Positions 30,652 to 39,264 of a stretch of 64,000 bases of DNA are shown in pieces; position 1 is the stretch's first letter; every line of letters starts with the position of its first letter. Where the stretch lies: positions 1-64,000 of the forward strand of contig NZ_JASC01000001.1 in the NCBI RefSeq assembly GCF_000622365.1, given 5' to 3'. Below the pieces are notes generated by a model that did not search any database, was not told where the DNA came from, and was given only the letters and a program-made list of their open reading frames with translations. This DNA comes from Sulfitobacter noctilucae. GTDB lineage: Bacteria; Pseudomonadota; Alphaproteobacteria; Rhodobacterales; Rhodobacteraceae. The position numbers were made by a program, and so were the translations under genes.

Positions 30652-33420
30652 TTACTCTGCCGCAACCCTGTCCGACACCGCTTCGACCTTCACTGCGGAA
30701 AACTTGAACTCGGGGATCTTGCCGTAAGGGTCCACCGCCGGGTTCGTCAGGATATTCGCCGCCGCCTCTACATAGGCAAAAGGCAGGAAAACCATGTCAG
30801 GGCTAACGGCCCGATCTTCCCGCGCCATGATCTCAATCGATCCGCGTTTGGTGGTCAGGCGCACATGCTCCCCCGGTGCCACGCCCAACTTGCGCAGGGT
30901 AGAGGGATGCAACGAGCAGTTTGCCTCAGGTTCTACCGCATCCAGCACCGTGGCGCGGCGGGTCATGGACCCGGTGTGCCAATGTTCCAACTGTCGCCCT
31001 GTCGTGAGGATCATCGGATACTCGGCATCGGGCACATCATCCGGCGCAATGATCGAGGCTGGCGTGAACCGCGCCCGCCCATCGGGGCGTGGGAACCCGT
31101 CGGCAAAGACAATCGCTTGACCGGGATCGCTGGGCGACAGCGACGGATAGGTCACTGCGTTCTCGGCTTCAAGACGATCCCAGGTGATATTGTCCAGCGA
31201 CTTCATGTTCAGCTTCATCTCGGCAAAGACATCCGCCGGGCTGGCATACTCCCACCCCAGACCCAGCCGCTTGGCCAGTTCCACCTCGATCCACCAATCC
31301 TCGCGCGCCTCCCCCGGTGGCGACACCGCAGGGCGACCCATCTGGACCTGACGATTGGTATTGGTCACCGTGCCCGACTTTTCAGCGAAAGCACTGGCGG
31401 GCAGGATCACATCGGCAAAATTCGCCGTTTCGGTGATGAAAATGTCCTGCACAACCAGATGATCCAGCTTGGCCAGCGCATCGCGGGCATGTTCCACATC
31501 CGGATCCGACATCGCAGGGTTTTCGCCTAAAATGTACATGCCACGAATGTCACCGTCGTGCACCGCGTCCATGATCTCGGTCACGGTCAGTCCCTTCTGC
31601 GCGGAGAAATCATTGGACTGCCAAACATCGGTAAAGGCCGATCGCACGCCATCATCCATCACCGACTGATAATCCGGCAAGAACATCGGGATCAGCCCCG
31701 CATCAGAGGCCCCTTGCACATTGTTCTGCCCCCGCAGCGGATGCAGCCCGGCACCGGGCCGCCCCACCTGCCCGGTCATTAAGGCAAGCGAGATCAGACA
31801 GCGCGCGTTGTCCGTGCCGTGGATATGCTGCGACACGCCCATGCCCCAGAAAATCATTCCCGCCTTCGCGCCGGCAAAGACCCGCGCCACATCGCGCAGC
31901 GTTTCGGCATCAATGCCGCAGACTTCGGCCATTTTCTCGGGCGTGAAATCCTGCAGATGCTCTTTCTCGGCCTCCCAGTTTTCTGTGTAGGCTTCGATAT
32001 ACTGCTGGTCGTACAGCCCCTCTTCGACGATCACATGCATGATCGCATTCAGCATAGACACGTCGGTGCCGGGCCGGAACTGCAGCATATGGCTGGCATA
32101 GCGCTTTAGTGCCTGCCCACGCGGGTCCATCACGATCAGCTTTCCACCGCGCTTGGTGAACTGCTTTAAGTAGGTGGCCGCGACAGGATGGTTTTCAATC
32201 GGGTTGCAGCCGATGGCAATCGCCACATCTGCATTTTCGATCTCGTTGAAGGTCGCGGTCACGGCCCCCGATCCGACGTTTTCCATCAAAGCCGCCACCG
32301 AGGAGGCATGGCAGAGCCGCGTGCAATGATCGACGTTGTTGTGACCAAAGCCCTGACGGATCATCTTTTGAAACAGATATGCTTCCTCGTTGGTGCATTT
32401 GGCCGAGCCGAAACCCGCCACACCCGTGCCGCCAATATCCTTCAATCCGCCTGCGGCGAAATCCAGCGCCTCGTCCCACGAGGCTTCGCGAAAGAAATCC
32501 TGCCAATTGTCAGGGTCCACATTCAGCCCCTTGGCCGGCGCATCCTCGCGCCGGATCAGCGGCTTGGTCAGGCGGTGATCATGGTGGATGTAATCAAAAC
32601 CAAAGCGGCCTTTGACGCAGAGGCGCCCCTCATTCGCCGGACCATTGATCCCCTCGACATATTTGACCTTGTTGTCCTTCACCTTCAGCGAAATCTGACA
32701 GCCGACACCGCAGAACGGGCAAATGCTCTCTACCTCGCGGTCGAAATCCGCGCTGTCGCCCACCTGATCCGCATCCACCACGGTCGATGGCATCAAGGCC
32801 CCCGTGGGGCAGGCCTGAACACATTCACCGCAAGCCACGCAGGTGCTGTCGCCCATCGGGTCGGCCATATCGAACGTCGGCCAGGTATCATGCCCCCGCC
32901 CCGACATGCCGATCACATCGTTCACCTGCACCTCGCGGCAGGCCCGCACGCACAGACCGCATTGAATGCAGGCATCCAGATTGACGCTCATCGCCACATG
33001 GCTGTCGTCCAACAGCGGGATATGCCCCGCCTCCAGCTTGGGAAAGCGGCTGTCTGCCACATCATTCAACTCGGCCATGTCCCACAGGTGGCTCGACTTG
33101 TCATGAGAGACCTCATGCGCAGGCTGGTCCGCCATCAGCAGTTCGATCACCATCTTGCGCGCGCTCTCGGAGCGGGCATTGTCCGTGGTCACAACCATCC
33201 CTTCGCTCGGCTCGCGAATGCAGGAGGCCGCCAAAGTGCGCTCGCCCTCGATCTCGACCATGCAAGCCCGGCAATTGCCGTCGGGGCGATAACCCGGTGC
33301 GGGCTTGTGGCAAAGATGCGGGATCACCAGTCCGCGCCCATTGGCAACTTCCCAGATTGTCAGACCTGCCTCGGCCTCAACCTTTTCGCCGTTCAGCGTG
33401 AATGTGATCTTGTCGGCCAT
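30652..33420 (-). CDS. fdhA: Formate dehydrogenase alpha subunit (NAD-linked, molybdopterin type)
   Basis: A 922-residue FdsA/FdhF-like enzyme oxidising formate to CO2. In order: an N-terminal 2Fe-2S domain (HLCHKPAPGYRPDGNCRAC), two 4Fe-4S clusters (CIQCGLCVRAC and CVACGECVQACP), the CPFCGVGC cluster entry, the molybdopterin domain with Cys370 in HCTRLCHASS as probable metal ligand (no selenocysteine), and the C-terminal dinucleotide-binding domain with MILTTGRQLEHWHTGSMTRR. Start: the ATG at 33420 with GGAGGA upstream. No fdsB, fdsG, fdsC or fdsD lies beside it, which is unusual for a cytoplasmic NAD-dependent enzyme. Confidence 0.9.
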   Translation of the reverse strand: MADKITFTLNGEKVEAEAGLTIWEVANGRGLVIPHLCHKPAPGYRPDGNCRACMVEIEGERTLAASCIREPSEGMVVTTDNARSESARKMVIELLMADQPAHEVSHDKSSHLWDMAELNDVADSRFPKLEAGHIPLLDDSHVAMSVNLDACIQCGLCVRACREVQVNDVIGMSGRGHDTWPTFDMADPMGDSTCVACGECVQACPTGALMPSTVVDADQVGDSADFDREVESICPFCGVGCQISLKVKDNKVKYVEGINGPANEGRLCVKGRFGFDYIHHDHRLTKPLIRREDAPAKGLNVDPDNWQDFFREASWDEALDFAAGGLKDIGGTGVAGFGSAKCTNEEAYLFQKMIRQGFGHNNVDHCTRLCHASSVAALMENVGSGAVTATFNEIENADVAIAIGCNPIENHPVAATYLKQFTKRGGKLIVMDPRGQALKRYASHMLQFRPGTDVSMLNAIMHVIVEEGLYDQQYIEAYTENWEAEKEHLQDFTPEKMAEVCGIDAETLRDVARVFAGAKAGMIFWGMGVSQHIHGTDNARCLISLALMTGQVGRPGAGLHPLRGQNNVQGASDAGLIPMFLPDYQSVMDDGVRSAFTDVWQSNDFSAQKGLTVTEIMDAVHDGDIRGMYILGENPAMSDPDVEHARDALAKLDHLVVQDIFITETANFADVILPASAFAEKSGTVTNTNRQVQMGRPAVSPPGEAREDWWIEVELAKRLGLGWEYASPADVFAEMKLNMKSLDNITWDRLEAENAVTYPSLSPSDPGQAIVFADGFPRPDGRARFTPASIIAPDDVPDAEYPMILTTGRQLEHWHTGSMTRRATVLDAVEPEANCSLHPSTLRKLGVAPGEHVRLTTKRGSIEIMAREDRAVSPDMVFLPFAYVEAAANILTNPAVDPYGKIPEFKFSAVKVEAVSDRVAAE

Positions 33421-33542
33421 GACATCATCCTCCTGCACCTGCCTCACTTCTACCGATTTTGCAGGCAGCGCAGGAGTCCCAATCCCGACACACCACCCCG
33501 TTTTTACGCCAAGCGCGGTTTCCGATAGGCGACCCCCCTCCC

Positions 33543-33562
33543 TTCACCCTTTCAAAAATACC
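33543..33562 (-). repeat. Dispersed 5'-proximal repeat, copy B (partial)
   Basis: The minus strand reads GGTATTTTTGAAAGGGTGAA, matching copies A and C except for the centre of the A/T run. It lies about 120 bases upstream of the formate dehydrogenase gene and 65 bases upstream of the divergent phosphatase gene. Confidence 0.6.
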
Positions 33563-33626
33563 AAAGCGCATGCTTTCAACCGCCGCACCGCTCGCCTATC
33601 AAGGGGCCACGTCAACAGGAGCACCC

Positions 33627-34280
33627 ATGTCCCACATCACTTTGATCCGCCACGGACAGGCGAATTCAACCGCCACGGACGAGCTGAGCTATGACAGGCT
33701 GAGCGAGCTGGGCCATACCCAGGCGGCGTGGCTCGGCCACCATCTGCGCGACAGTGGTACGCATCACACGCGGCTCTATACCGGGACGCTTCGACGCCAT
33801 ATCGAAACCGCTGAAGGCATGGACACCGGGCTTGAACCGGTCCGCGATGCGCGGCTGAACGAGCTTGAATACTTCACGCTTGCCAATTTGATGCAGGAAC
33901 AGCACGGCATCAGTTTTCCATCCGAACAAGGTCAGTTTGCCCTGCATCTGCCCCAGGTATTTGACTACTGGCGGGCCGGTAAAATCGAAGGTACGCCCGA
34001 AAGCTGGGACAGTTTTCACGGCCGGGTCAGTGATGCGTTGCGCGAGATCAGTGATGGCAAGGGCCCCGCACTCGTAGTCACCTCCGGCGGGCTGATCTCT
34101 ATGACCATGGCGCAAGCAATGCATCTGGACATCCCTGCGATGGCGCGGCTCGCACTGGCGATCATGCATACCTCGATGCACAGGCTCTTTCCCATCGGCG
34201 GACATTGGTCGCCGGTTTTGTTCAACGCGGTGCCGCACCTCGACAGACCGGATCGGCGTATCGCCCAAACCCATATTTGA
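33627..34280 (+). CDS. Histidine phosphatase family protein
   Basis: A 217-residue phosphoglycerate-mutase-like protein. The catalytic LIRHGQAN motif (His9) is at the N terminus, YTGTLRRHIETAEGM supplies the second Arg region, LNELEYF the acid/base Glu and VVTSGGLISM takes the place of the usual second His motif (V-T-H-G-G); the His is replaced by Ser, so catalysis may be weak or altered. The ATG at 33627 follows AGGAGC. It precedes a GST gene by 14 bases on the same strand, then a saccharopine dehydrogenase-like gene. Confidence 0.85.
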   Translation: MSHITLIRHGQANSTATDELSYDRLSELGHTQAAWLGHHLRDSGTHHTRLYTGTLRRHIETAEGMDTGLEPVRDARLNELEYFTLANLMQEQHGISFPSEQGQFALHLPQVFDYWRAGKIEGTPESWDSFHGRVSDALREISDGKGPALVVTSGGLISMTMAQAMHLDIPAMARLALAIMHTSMHRLFPIGGHWSPVLFNAVPHLDRPDRRIAQTHI

Positions 34281-34294
34281 AAGGCTGCCCCACC

Positions 34295-34912
34295 ATGAAA
34301 CTTCATTACGCCAAAGGTACAATTTCTATCGCCGTCGCCATCGCGCTGGAGGAGGCGGGCCTGGCCTATGAGGCCGTCAAAGTTGACTTTGCCAATGCCG
34401 AACAAACCAAAGCCGCCTATCTGACGCTGAACCCCAAAGGCCGTGTGCCGACGCTTGTTACCGACAGCGGCACTGCGCTGACCGAAACGGGCGCGCTTCT
34501 GGATTATGTCGCCACCCTTGCACCAGACGCGGGTCTTTTGCCCCCTGATCCCGTTGTCGCAGCGCATATGCGTGGAGTGATGTATTATCTCGCCTCGACC
34601 ATGCATGTCGCCCATGCCCATAAGATGCGCGGCAGCCGCTGGGCCGACCAGTCCAGCAGCTTTGAAGACATGAAAGCTAAAGTGCCCGAAACCATGGCAG
34701 CATGTGCTGCATATGTGGCCTCGGACTGTTTGCATGGTGATTTCGTGACGGGCGACAGCCTGTCCATCGCCGATCCCTATCTCTTTGTGGTCTGCAATTG
34801 GCTTGCGGGCGATGGCGTCGACCCCGCAGACTATCCGCCTGTCGCCGCCTTCCTGAAAAGGATGGAAGCCCGCGACAGTGTGAAAGCCGTTCGTGCAAAG
34901 GGTATGTTATGA
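34295..34912 (+). CDS. Glutathione S-transferase
   Basis: A 205-residue cytosolic GST with an N-terminal thioredoxin-fold domain (LHYAKGTISIAVAIALEEAGL, NPKGRVPTLVTD, LTETGALLDYVA) and a C-terminal helical domain carrying the N-capping box SIADPYLF. The sequence resembles beta-class bacterial GSTs; the expected beta-class Cys at about residue 10 is replaced by Ser/Ile. It overlaps the next gene by 4 bases (ATGA) and follows the phosphatase by 14 bases, so the three genes form an operon. Confidence 0.9.
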   Translation: MKLHYAKGTISIAVAIALEEAGLAYEAVKVDFANAEQTKAAYLTLNPKGRVPTLVTDSGTALTETGALLDYVATLAPDAGLLPPDPVVAAHMRGVMYYLASTMHVAHAHKMRGSRWADQSSSFEDMKAKVPETMAACAAYVASDCLHGDFVTGDSLSIADPYLFVVCNWLAGDGVDPADYPPVAAFLKRMEARDSVKAVRAKGML

Positions 34913-35973
34913 CCGCCCCCCACCTTTGGGTTCGCGCCGAGCAGCGCGACAATGAAACCCGCGTCGGCATTACGCCTGACGGCGTTGCAACGCTGCTGGC
35001 TCAGGGCATGACCGTTACGGTTGAAGCTTCGGACAGCAGGGTGATCGCGACCGACGATTATGCGGCGACAGGCTGCAAAATTGCGCCCGCGCACAGTTGG
35101 CCAGATGCACCGCAAGACGCGATTATCTTTGGTTTGAAAGAGTTGCCCGACGACGGTACGCCGCTGGTCCACCAACACATCATGTTTGGCCACGCCTACA
35201 AGGGCCAGGCTGCGGGGCAAATCCTTTTGCAGCGGTTCAAGGCGGGCGGTGGCTCGCTGCTCGACCTGGAATATCTGGTTGATGACACGGGACGCCGGGT
35301 TGCGGCCTTTGGCTATTGGGCCGGTTTTGCCGGTGCTGCTGTGGCCCTCATGTGCTGGGCCGCGCAGCAAAAGGGCGGAATCGCACAGGGCATTGCGCCC
35401 TACGCAGATGCCAATGCGCTTAAGGATGATCTCAGGGCCCGACTTGATGCAACAAAAGCGGCGCGGCCTTCGGCGCTGATCATCGGCGCTTTGGGGCGTG
35501 TTGGCACGGGGGCATCGGACCTATGCCAAGCGATGACAGTCCCGGTCACCGGCTGGGACATGGAGGAGACTGCAAGCGGCGGGCCTTTCACCGAAATCCT
35601 GATGCATGACATTTTTCTGAACTGCATTCTGGCCGGACCGAAAACACCGGTGTTTGTCCCGAAATCAGCTTTGACCGAAACGCGCAAACTATCGGTCGTC
35701 GGCGATATTGCCTGCGATCCCGACAGCGCGTTCAACCCTGTGCCGGTCTATGACCGCGCGACCACCTGGGCGGCACCCGCGCTGCGCGTACACGATACGC
35801 CCCCGCTGGATGTTATGGCGATCGACAACCTGCCATCCATGCTGCCGTTGGAAAGCTCGCAAGACTATGCGGCGCAGCTTTTGCCAAGCCTGCGTTGTCT
35901 AGCGGAGGACGAAACCGGGGTCTGGGCGCGCGCGCGGGCTATGTTTGACACCCATCGCGCCGCGCTGGACTGA
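34909..35973 (+). CDS. Saccharopine dehydrogenase-like protein (NAD+, L-lysine-forming type)
   Basis: A 354-residue protein related to fungal LYS1 and to alanine dehydrogenase / transhydrogenase folds. The N-terminal half begins LWVRAEQRDNETRVGITPDGV, as in LYS1; the region ALIIGALGRVGTGASDLC is the NAD-binding G-x-G-x-x-G loop (about 190-210); DIACDPDSAFNPVPVYDRAT is a family-conserved segment. Fungal LYS1 interconverts saccharopine with lysine plus 2-oxoglutarate. Bacteria normally make lysine through diaminopimelate, so here a catabolic or different role is likely. Start overlaps the GST stop; it converges on the SDR gene with a 3-base gap. Confidence 0.88.
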   Translation: MTAPHLWVRAEQRDNETRVGITPDGVATLLAQGMTVTVEASDSRVIATDDYAATGCKIAPAHSWPDAPQDAIIFGLKELPDDGTPLVHQHIMFGHAYKGQAAGQILLQRFKAGGGSLLDLEYLVDDTGRRVAAFGYWAGFAGAAVALMCWAAQQKGGIAQGIAPYADANALKDDLRARLDATKAARPSALIIGALGRVGTGASDLCQAMTVPVTGWDMEETASGGPFTEILMHDIFLNCILAGPKTPVFVPKSALTETRKLSVVGDIACDPDSAFNPVPVYDRATTWAAPALRVHDTPPLDVMAIDNLPSMLPLESSQDYAAQLLPSLRCLAEDETGVWARARAMFDTHRAALD

Positions 35974-35976
35974 CCG

Positions 35977-36708
35977 TCAGCTGAAAACGCGGAAATACAG
36001 CCAGTCGGGCAGGAACTGGCTGAACCTGAACACCAGCGAAAAGAGCCAGGGAAAGCTCTTCTTGAAGTGGTCCGAACTGATGTGCTCGAACACTTCCTGC
36101 GCGGCCTCTTCGGGTTCCATGATGAACGGCATTTTAAAATCGTTCTTGTCGGTAAGCTGGGTCTTGATAAAGCCCGGGTTGATCACCTGCACATCCACAC
36201 CTGTCTTGCGCAGGTCTGCGTACATACATTCGGCCAGTGACATGGTACCTGCCTTCGACGCGGTATAGGCGATCGAGCCGGGCAAGCCGCGGAAACCCGT
36301 CAGGCTTGAGGTGATCACGATATGACCGCGATCGCGGGCCACCATGCCCGGCACCACCTGACCCATCACCCGCATCAGACCGGTAAAATTGATGTCTGCC
36401 ATTGCATTGGCTTGATCGGCGTCCCATTCCTTGGCCCCGAAAGGCCAGTAAACCCCAGCCAGATGTATCACCCCGTCAACCTCGCCCACCGCTTCGGCAG
36501 CGGCTTTGACGCTATCGTTGTCCGAGACGTCCACCACCTGATAGCTCGCTTTGCCCGGCAATTCCGCCACAAGTGCTGCAAGCTTGTCTTCGGATCGCGC
36601 CGAGACAATCACCTCCGCACCCGCCCGGCTTAGCTTGTGGGCAACTGCAGCCCCCAGTCCATCGCTCGCACCGACCAGCCAATACCGTTTCGATTTCCAC
36701 TCTCTCAT
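35977..36708 (-). CDS. Short-chain dehydrogenase/reductase
   Basis: A 243-residue SDR with the nucleotide-binding loop VGASDGLGAA near residues 12-21, the catalytic triad segment with Ser in ITSSLTGFRG and YTASKAG (Tyr-x-x-x-Lys), and the NPGFIKT loop. It is the last gene of a five-gene operon; its ATG overlaps the DUF3833 stop (ATGA). The operon resembles the Rhodobacter sphaeroides RpoE-dependent cluster linked to fatty-acid modification, which suggests a lipid substrate, but this is inference. Confidence 0.92.
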   Translation of the reverse strand: MREWKSKRYWLVGASDGLGAAVAHKLSRAGAEVIVSARSEDKLAALVAELPGKASYQVVDVSDNDSVKAAAEAVGEVDGVIHLAGVYWPFGAKEWDADQANAMADINFTGLMRVMGQVVPGMVARDRGHIVITSSLTGFRGLPGSIAYTASKAGTMSLAECMYADLRKTGVDVQVINPGFIKTQLTDKNDFKMPFIMEPEEAAQEVFEHISSDHFKKSFPWLFSLVFRFSQFLPDWLYFRVFS

Positions 36709-37274
36709 GTCGTCTCCTTGGGTCTGATCGTTGCAACTAATTCGGCCACTTTGAAACCGTATTTGCGAAACTGGCTGCGGTTCATGATGGCACCGTCAGG
36801 GGTGAGATACATCCAATCGATCGTGTTCAGCAGGTGACCACCAGACGTGTCCGGCAACCGGATATCATAACACATCTGCACTGTGCCGCCCGACTGCATG
36901 CCCCTGCCGTTACCCGGCACATCATCGGCCTCTGTGATGAAGCTCCCGTCGCTGCCACTGCCCAGCGTGATGATCCACTGGCGGGTCTGCCGGGACCCGT
37001 CATTATAGCGAAAGACCTCGTCCATGACGGCCTTGTTGCCTTCCCATGTAATATGGAAGTCAGCGATAAATGTGCTGGTGACGCGACCCAAGGGGCCGAA
37101 GATGACGCCTTCACAGACCATGTCGCCGTTCAGATGCTGTTGAATATCGAAAACCGGCCAGCCGTCTTCGTAGTCCGCCGGGGACTGACCGTAAAAGCCG
37201 GCCATGCGTTTGCGTATCCAGATCATTAAAGAGGCGAGGCCAGTGCCAATAAGGATCAGTAACAGGCTCTCCAT
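36705..37274 (-). CDS. DUF3833 family protein
   Basis: A 189-residue protein with an N-terminal membrane anchor or signal (LLLILIGTGLASLMIWI) followed by a lipocalin-like beta-rich domain: GPLGRVTSTFIADFHITWEGN, GSGSDGSFITEADDVPGNGRG, LLNTIDWMYLTPDG. These segments match the DUF3833 family as I know it; members occur next to DUF1365 and SDR genes. The ATG at 37274 overlaps the stop of the MFS gene by one base (TGATG); the open frame to 37772 is an accidental extension. The biochemical role is unknown; binding of a hydrophobic ligand is plausible. Confidence 0.88.
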   Translation of the reverse strand: MESLLLILIGTGLASLMIWIRKRMAGFYGQSPADYEDGWPVFDIQQHLNGDMVCEGVIFGPLGRVTSTFIADFHITWEGNKAVMDEVFRYNDGSRQTRQWIITLGSGSDGSFITEADDVPGNGRGMQSGGTVQMCYDIRLPDTSGGHLLNTIDWMYLTPDGAIMNRSQFRKYGFKVAELVATIRPKETT

Positions 37275-38509
37275 CAACGGTCCTCCAGACCTTTGGCACT
37301 GCTCAGCAATGCGATTGCGATCAATTTCAGCGCACAGGGCACCCCTGCATAAAGCAAGACCAGAAGGTGCACCGCTTGTGCTGGGCTTTCGCCGCCGGTG
37401 GTCTGCAAACCTGCGCTTTCCAATGCAGGAAGTAAGATGGCAGCAGCCAAAGCCAATGTAAATTTCGAAACAAATGACCAAAGACCGAAGCCTTCTGCCG
37501 CCGAAGGCGAGATTTTGGCCATCCGTGTGGCGAACATCGCGGGCAACACCGTAAGGTCCGCGCCAAGCACTGCGCCCGAGGCCACACAGACCACCGCAAA
37601 GAGCAGCGCATCCCCCGGCCCCAAAAACAGCGCCCCGCCAAAGGCGATGATACCCAGCACCATCGCAACAAGTAAAACGGGTTTTCCGCCGAAGCGTTCC
37701 GCCAACCGACCCCAGACCGGCGCTGCGGCAGCTGCCGACAGGAAAAACAGCAGCAAGAGCGGCCCTTCCCAACCCGGCGATTGCAACGCGATTTCGACAT
37801 AAAACAAGAACAGGGTCGAGCTGACGGCAACCGGTGCGGCATTGACCAGCGCGATCAACAACAATTTGCGCGCCAAGGGATCACGCAGCACTGTGGCAAA
37901 ACCGGTTGAGGGTGGCAGGCCGGTCTCTCGCCATTCGCCTATCATGGCCAACCCGGCTGCGATAGCAAGCACCGCAAACCCCACGGCAAACCCTGCAAAG
38001 GGTGCACCCATCACAGCGCCCAGCGCCACTGGTGCCACAGACGCCACGCAGACCCCCAAAAGCGCACCGGTTTCGCGCCAACGGGCCAGCGCGAGGTGAC
38101 CACTGCCCGGCAGGCTGTCAGCCTTGGCGACCCCTTGGGCATAGAAGCATATCGTCAGAAAGCTGAAAGCCGAAAAGACCAGTGTCAGCATCGCGCCGAA
38201 CCAGATCAACGGGGCCACCGGCGGCGTTATCGCAAAAAGCCCCAGCATCGCGCCCGCCATCACAGAAGCCCCGATGCCCACGGCCAGCCCGCGCCGGTGG
38301 CGCAGCTTTTCCGATAGACGGCCGAGCATCGGGTCTTGCACCACATCCAGCAACCGCAGACCAAACAACACAGCGCCAAGGGCGGCAAGCGACACGCCGT
38401 ATTCATCCACATAGAATTTGGGCGCATGGATATAAATCGGCAGCCCCGCCGCAGACAAAAGGGCTGCGAACAAGGCATAAGACGGAAGGCGCTGTGCCCA
38501 AATCGACAT
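37274..38509 (-). CDS. MFS transporter (MFS_2 / GPH-like)
   Basis: A 411-residue protein with about twelve membrane segments. The motif GLRLLDVVQDPMLGRLSEKLRHRRG is the D-x-x-x-D-P-x-x-G signature of the GPH/MFS_2 branch, which includes sugar carriers and the lysophospholipid carrier MFSD2A. It sits in the lipid-modification-like operon, so a lipid or lipid precursor is a reasonable candidate substrate, unproven. Both borders are TGATG overlaps of one base with DUF1365 upstream and DUF3833 downstream. Confidence 0.9.
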   Translation of the reverse strand: MSIWAQRLPSYALFAALLSAAGLPIYIHAPKFYVDEYGVSLAALGAVLFGLRLLDVVQDPMLGRLSEKLRHRRGLAVGIGASVMAGAMLGLFAITPPVAPLIWFGAMLTLVFSAFSFLTICFYAQGVAKADSLPGSGHLALARWRETGALLGVCVASVAPVALGAVMGAPFAGFAVGFAVLAIAAGLAMIGEWRETGLPPSTGFATVLRDPLARKLLLIALVNAAPVAVSSTLFLFYVEIALQSPGWEGPLLLLFFLSAAAAAPVWGRLAERFGGKPVLLVAMVLGIIAFGGALFLGPGDALLFAVVCVASGAVLGADLTVLPAMFATRMAKISPSAAEGFGLWSFVSKFTLALAAAILLPALESAGLQTTGGESPAQAVHLLVLLYAGVPCALKLIAIALLSSAKGLEDR

Positions 38510-39264
38510 CAGCGGCTGATTTCTGAACTAGGCGGCTCGGGACGGGACCGGAAAGGTGCGCCTTTCCACCATAGCTTGAACGCCTGCCAATGGATCAACG
38601 CCAGCACGCGGCGCGAACCGAAGGGGCGACGCAGGATGGCCCGCAGAATGGACATATTGCTGATCGGTGTGCGCTTGCCCGTCAGCGTGGCAATCAACCC
38701 GCCATTACCCTCGGTGTAGTCAATCCAGATGCCGACCCGACTGTCATTTATATCAAACCGAAAGGTATATCCGCCTTCGACCGGCTGGAACGGGGAGACA
38801 TGAAAGATTTTGGTCGCGTGCAGTTCATCCGTCGGCAGGATCGGCCGTAGATTATCGTGGGCGCATAGATAGCAATGGCGGTCGCCAAAGGTGTTGCTGA
38901 CCTCTGCGATCACGGTGATCAAGGCATCCTGTGTGTCGCGGCATAGCCAAAAGCTAACCGGGTTGAACACATGGCCCAGCATCCGCGGCTGCGCCAGCAA
39001 TTCGATGCGCTGAACGCCCTTGATGCCATGCTCTGCCAGCACCTCTCGCACCCAAGAGGCACCCCTGCCCTGCTTCGCCGCGCCGCCATGGTCGCTGTCA
39101 TGTAAAGACGCGAGCCCGGCGCGGTTACGACCAAACAGGAATGGCGTTTTCACCGGTGCTTCGGCATCGCACAGCACATAGTCGATCGAGTAGCGAAAAG
39201 CGTTTTCCACGGTACCCTTCCGCCCGTGAAATGTCTGTCCGGCGATATGATCGACCGTTTGCAT
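38509..39264 (-). CDS. DUF1365 family protein
   Basis: A 251-residue protein matching DUF1365: FHGRKGTVENAFRYSIDYVL at the N terminus, the core LLAQPRMLGHVFNPVSFWLCRD, HATKIFHVSPFQPVEGGYTFRF and the closing LALIHWQAFKLWWKGAPF. The family is nearly always found beside an FAD amine-oxidase-like protein and a cyclopropane-fatty-acid-synthase-like protein and is thought to act on membrane lipids. The ATG at 39264 overlaps the stop of the FAD gene by one base (TGATG); a GTG one codon earlier is also possible. Confidence 0.92.
   Translation of the reverse strand: MQTVDHIAGQTFHGRKGTVENAFRYSIDYVLCDAEAPVKTPFLFGRNRAGLASLHDSDHGGAAKQGRGASWVREVLAEHGIKGVQRIELLAQPRMLGHVFNPVSFWLCRDTQDALITVIAEVSNTFGDRHCYLCAHDNLRPILPTDELHATKIFHVSPFQPVEGGYTFRFDINDSRVGIWIDYTEGNGGLIATLTGKRTPISNMSILRAILRRPFGSRRVLALIHWQAFKLWWKGAPFRSRPEPPSSEISR

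Noticed and set aside
32188-33528. 446-residue open frame on the plus strand inside the formate dehydrogenase gene
   Set aside because: Antisense shadow of a well-conserved gene with His/Arg/Ala-rich composition and no domain.
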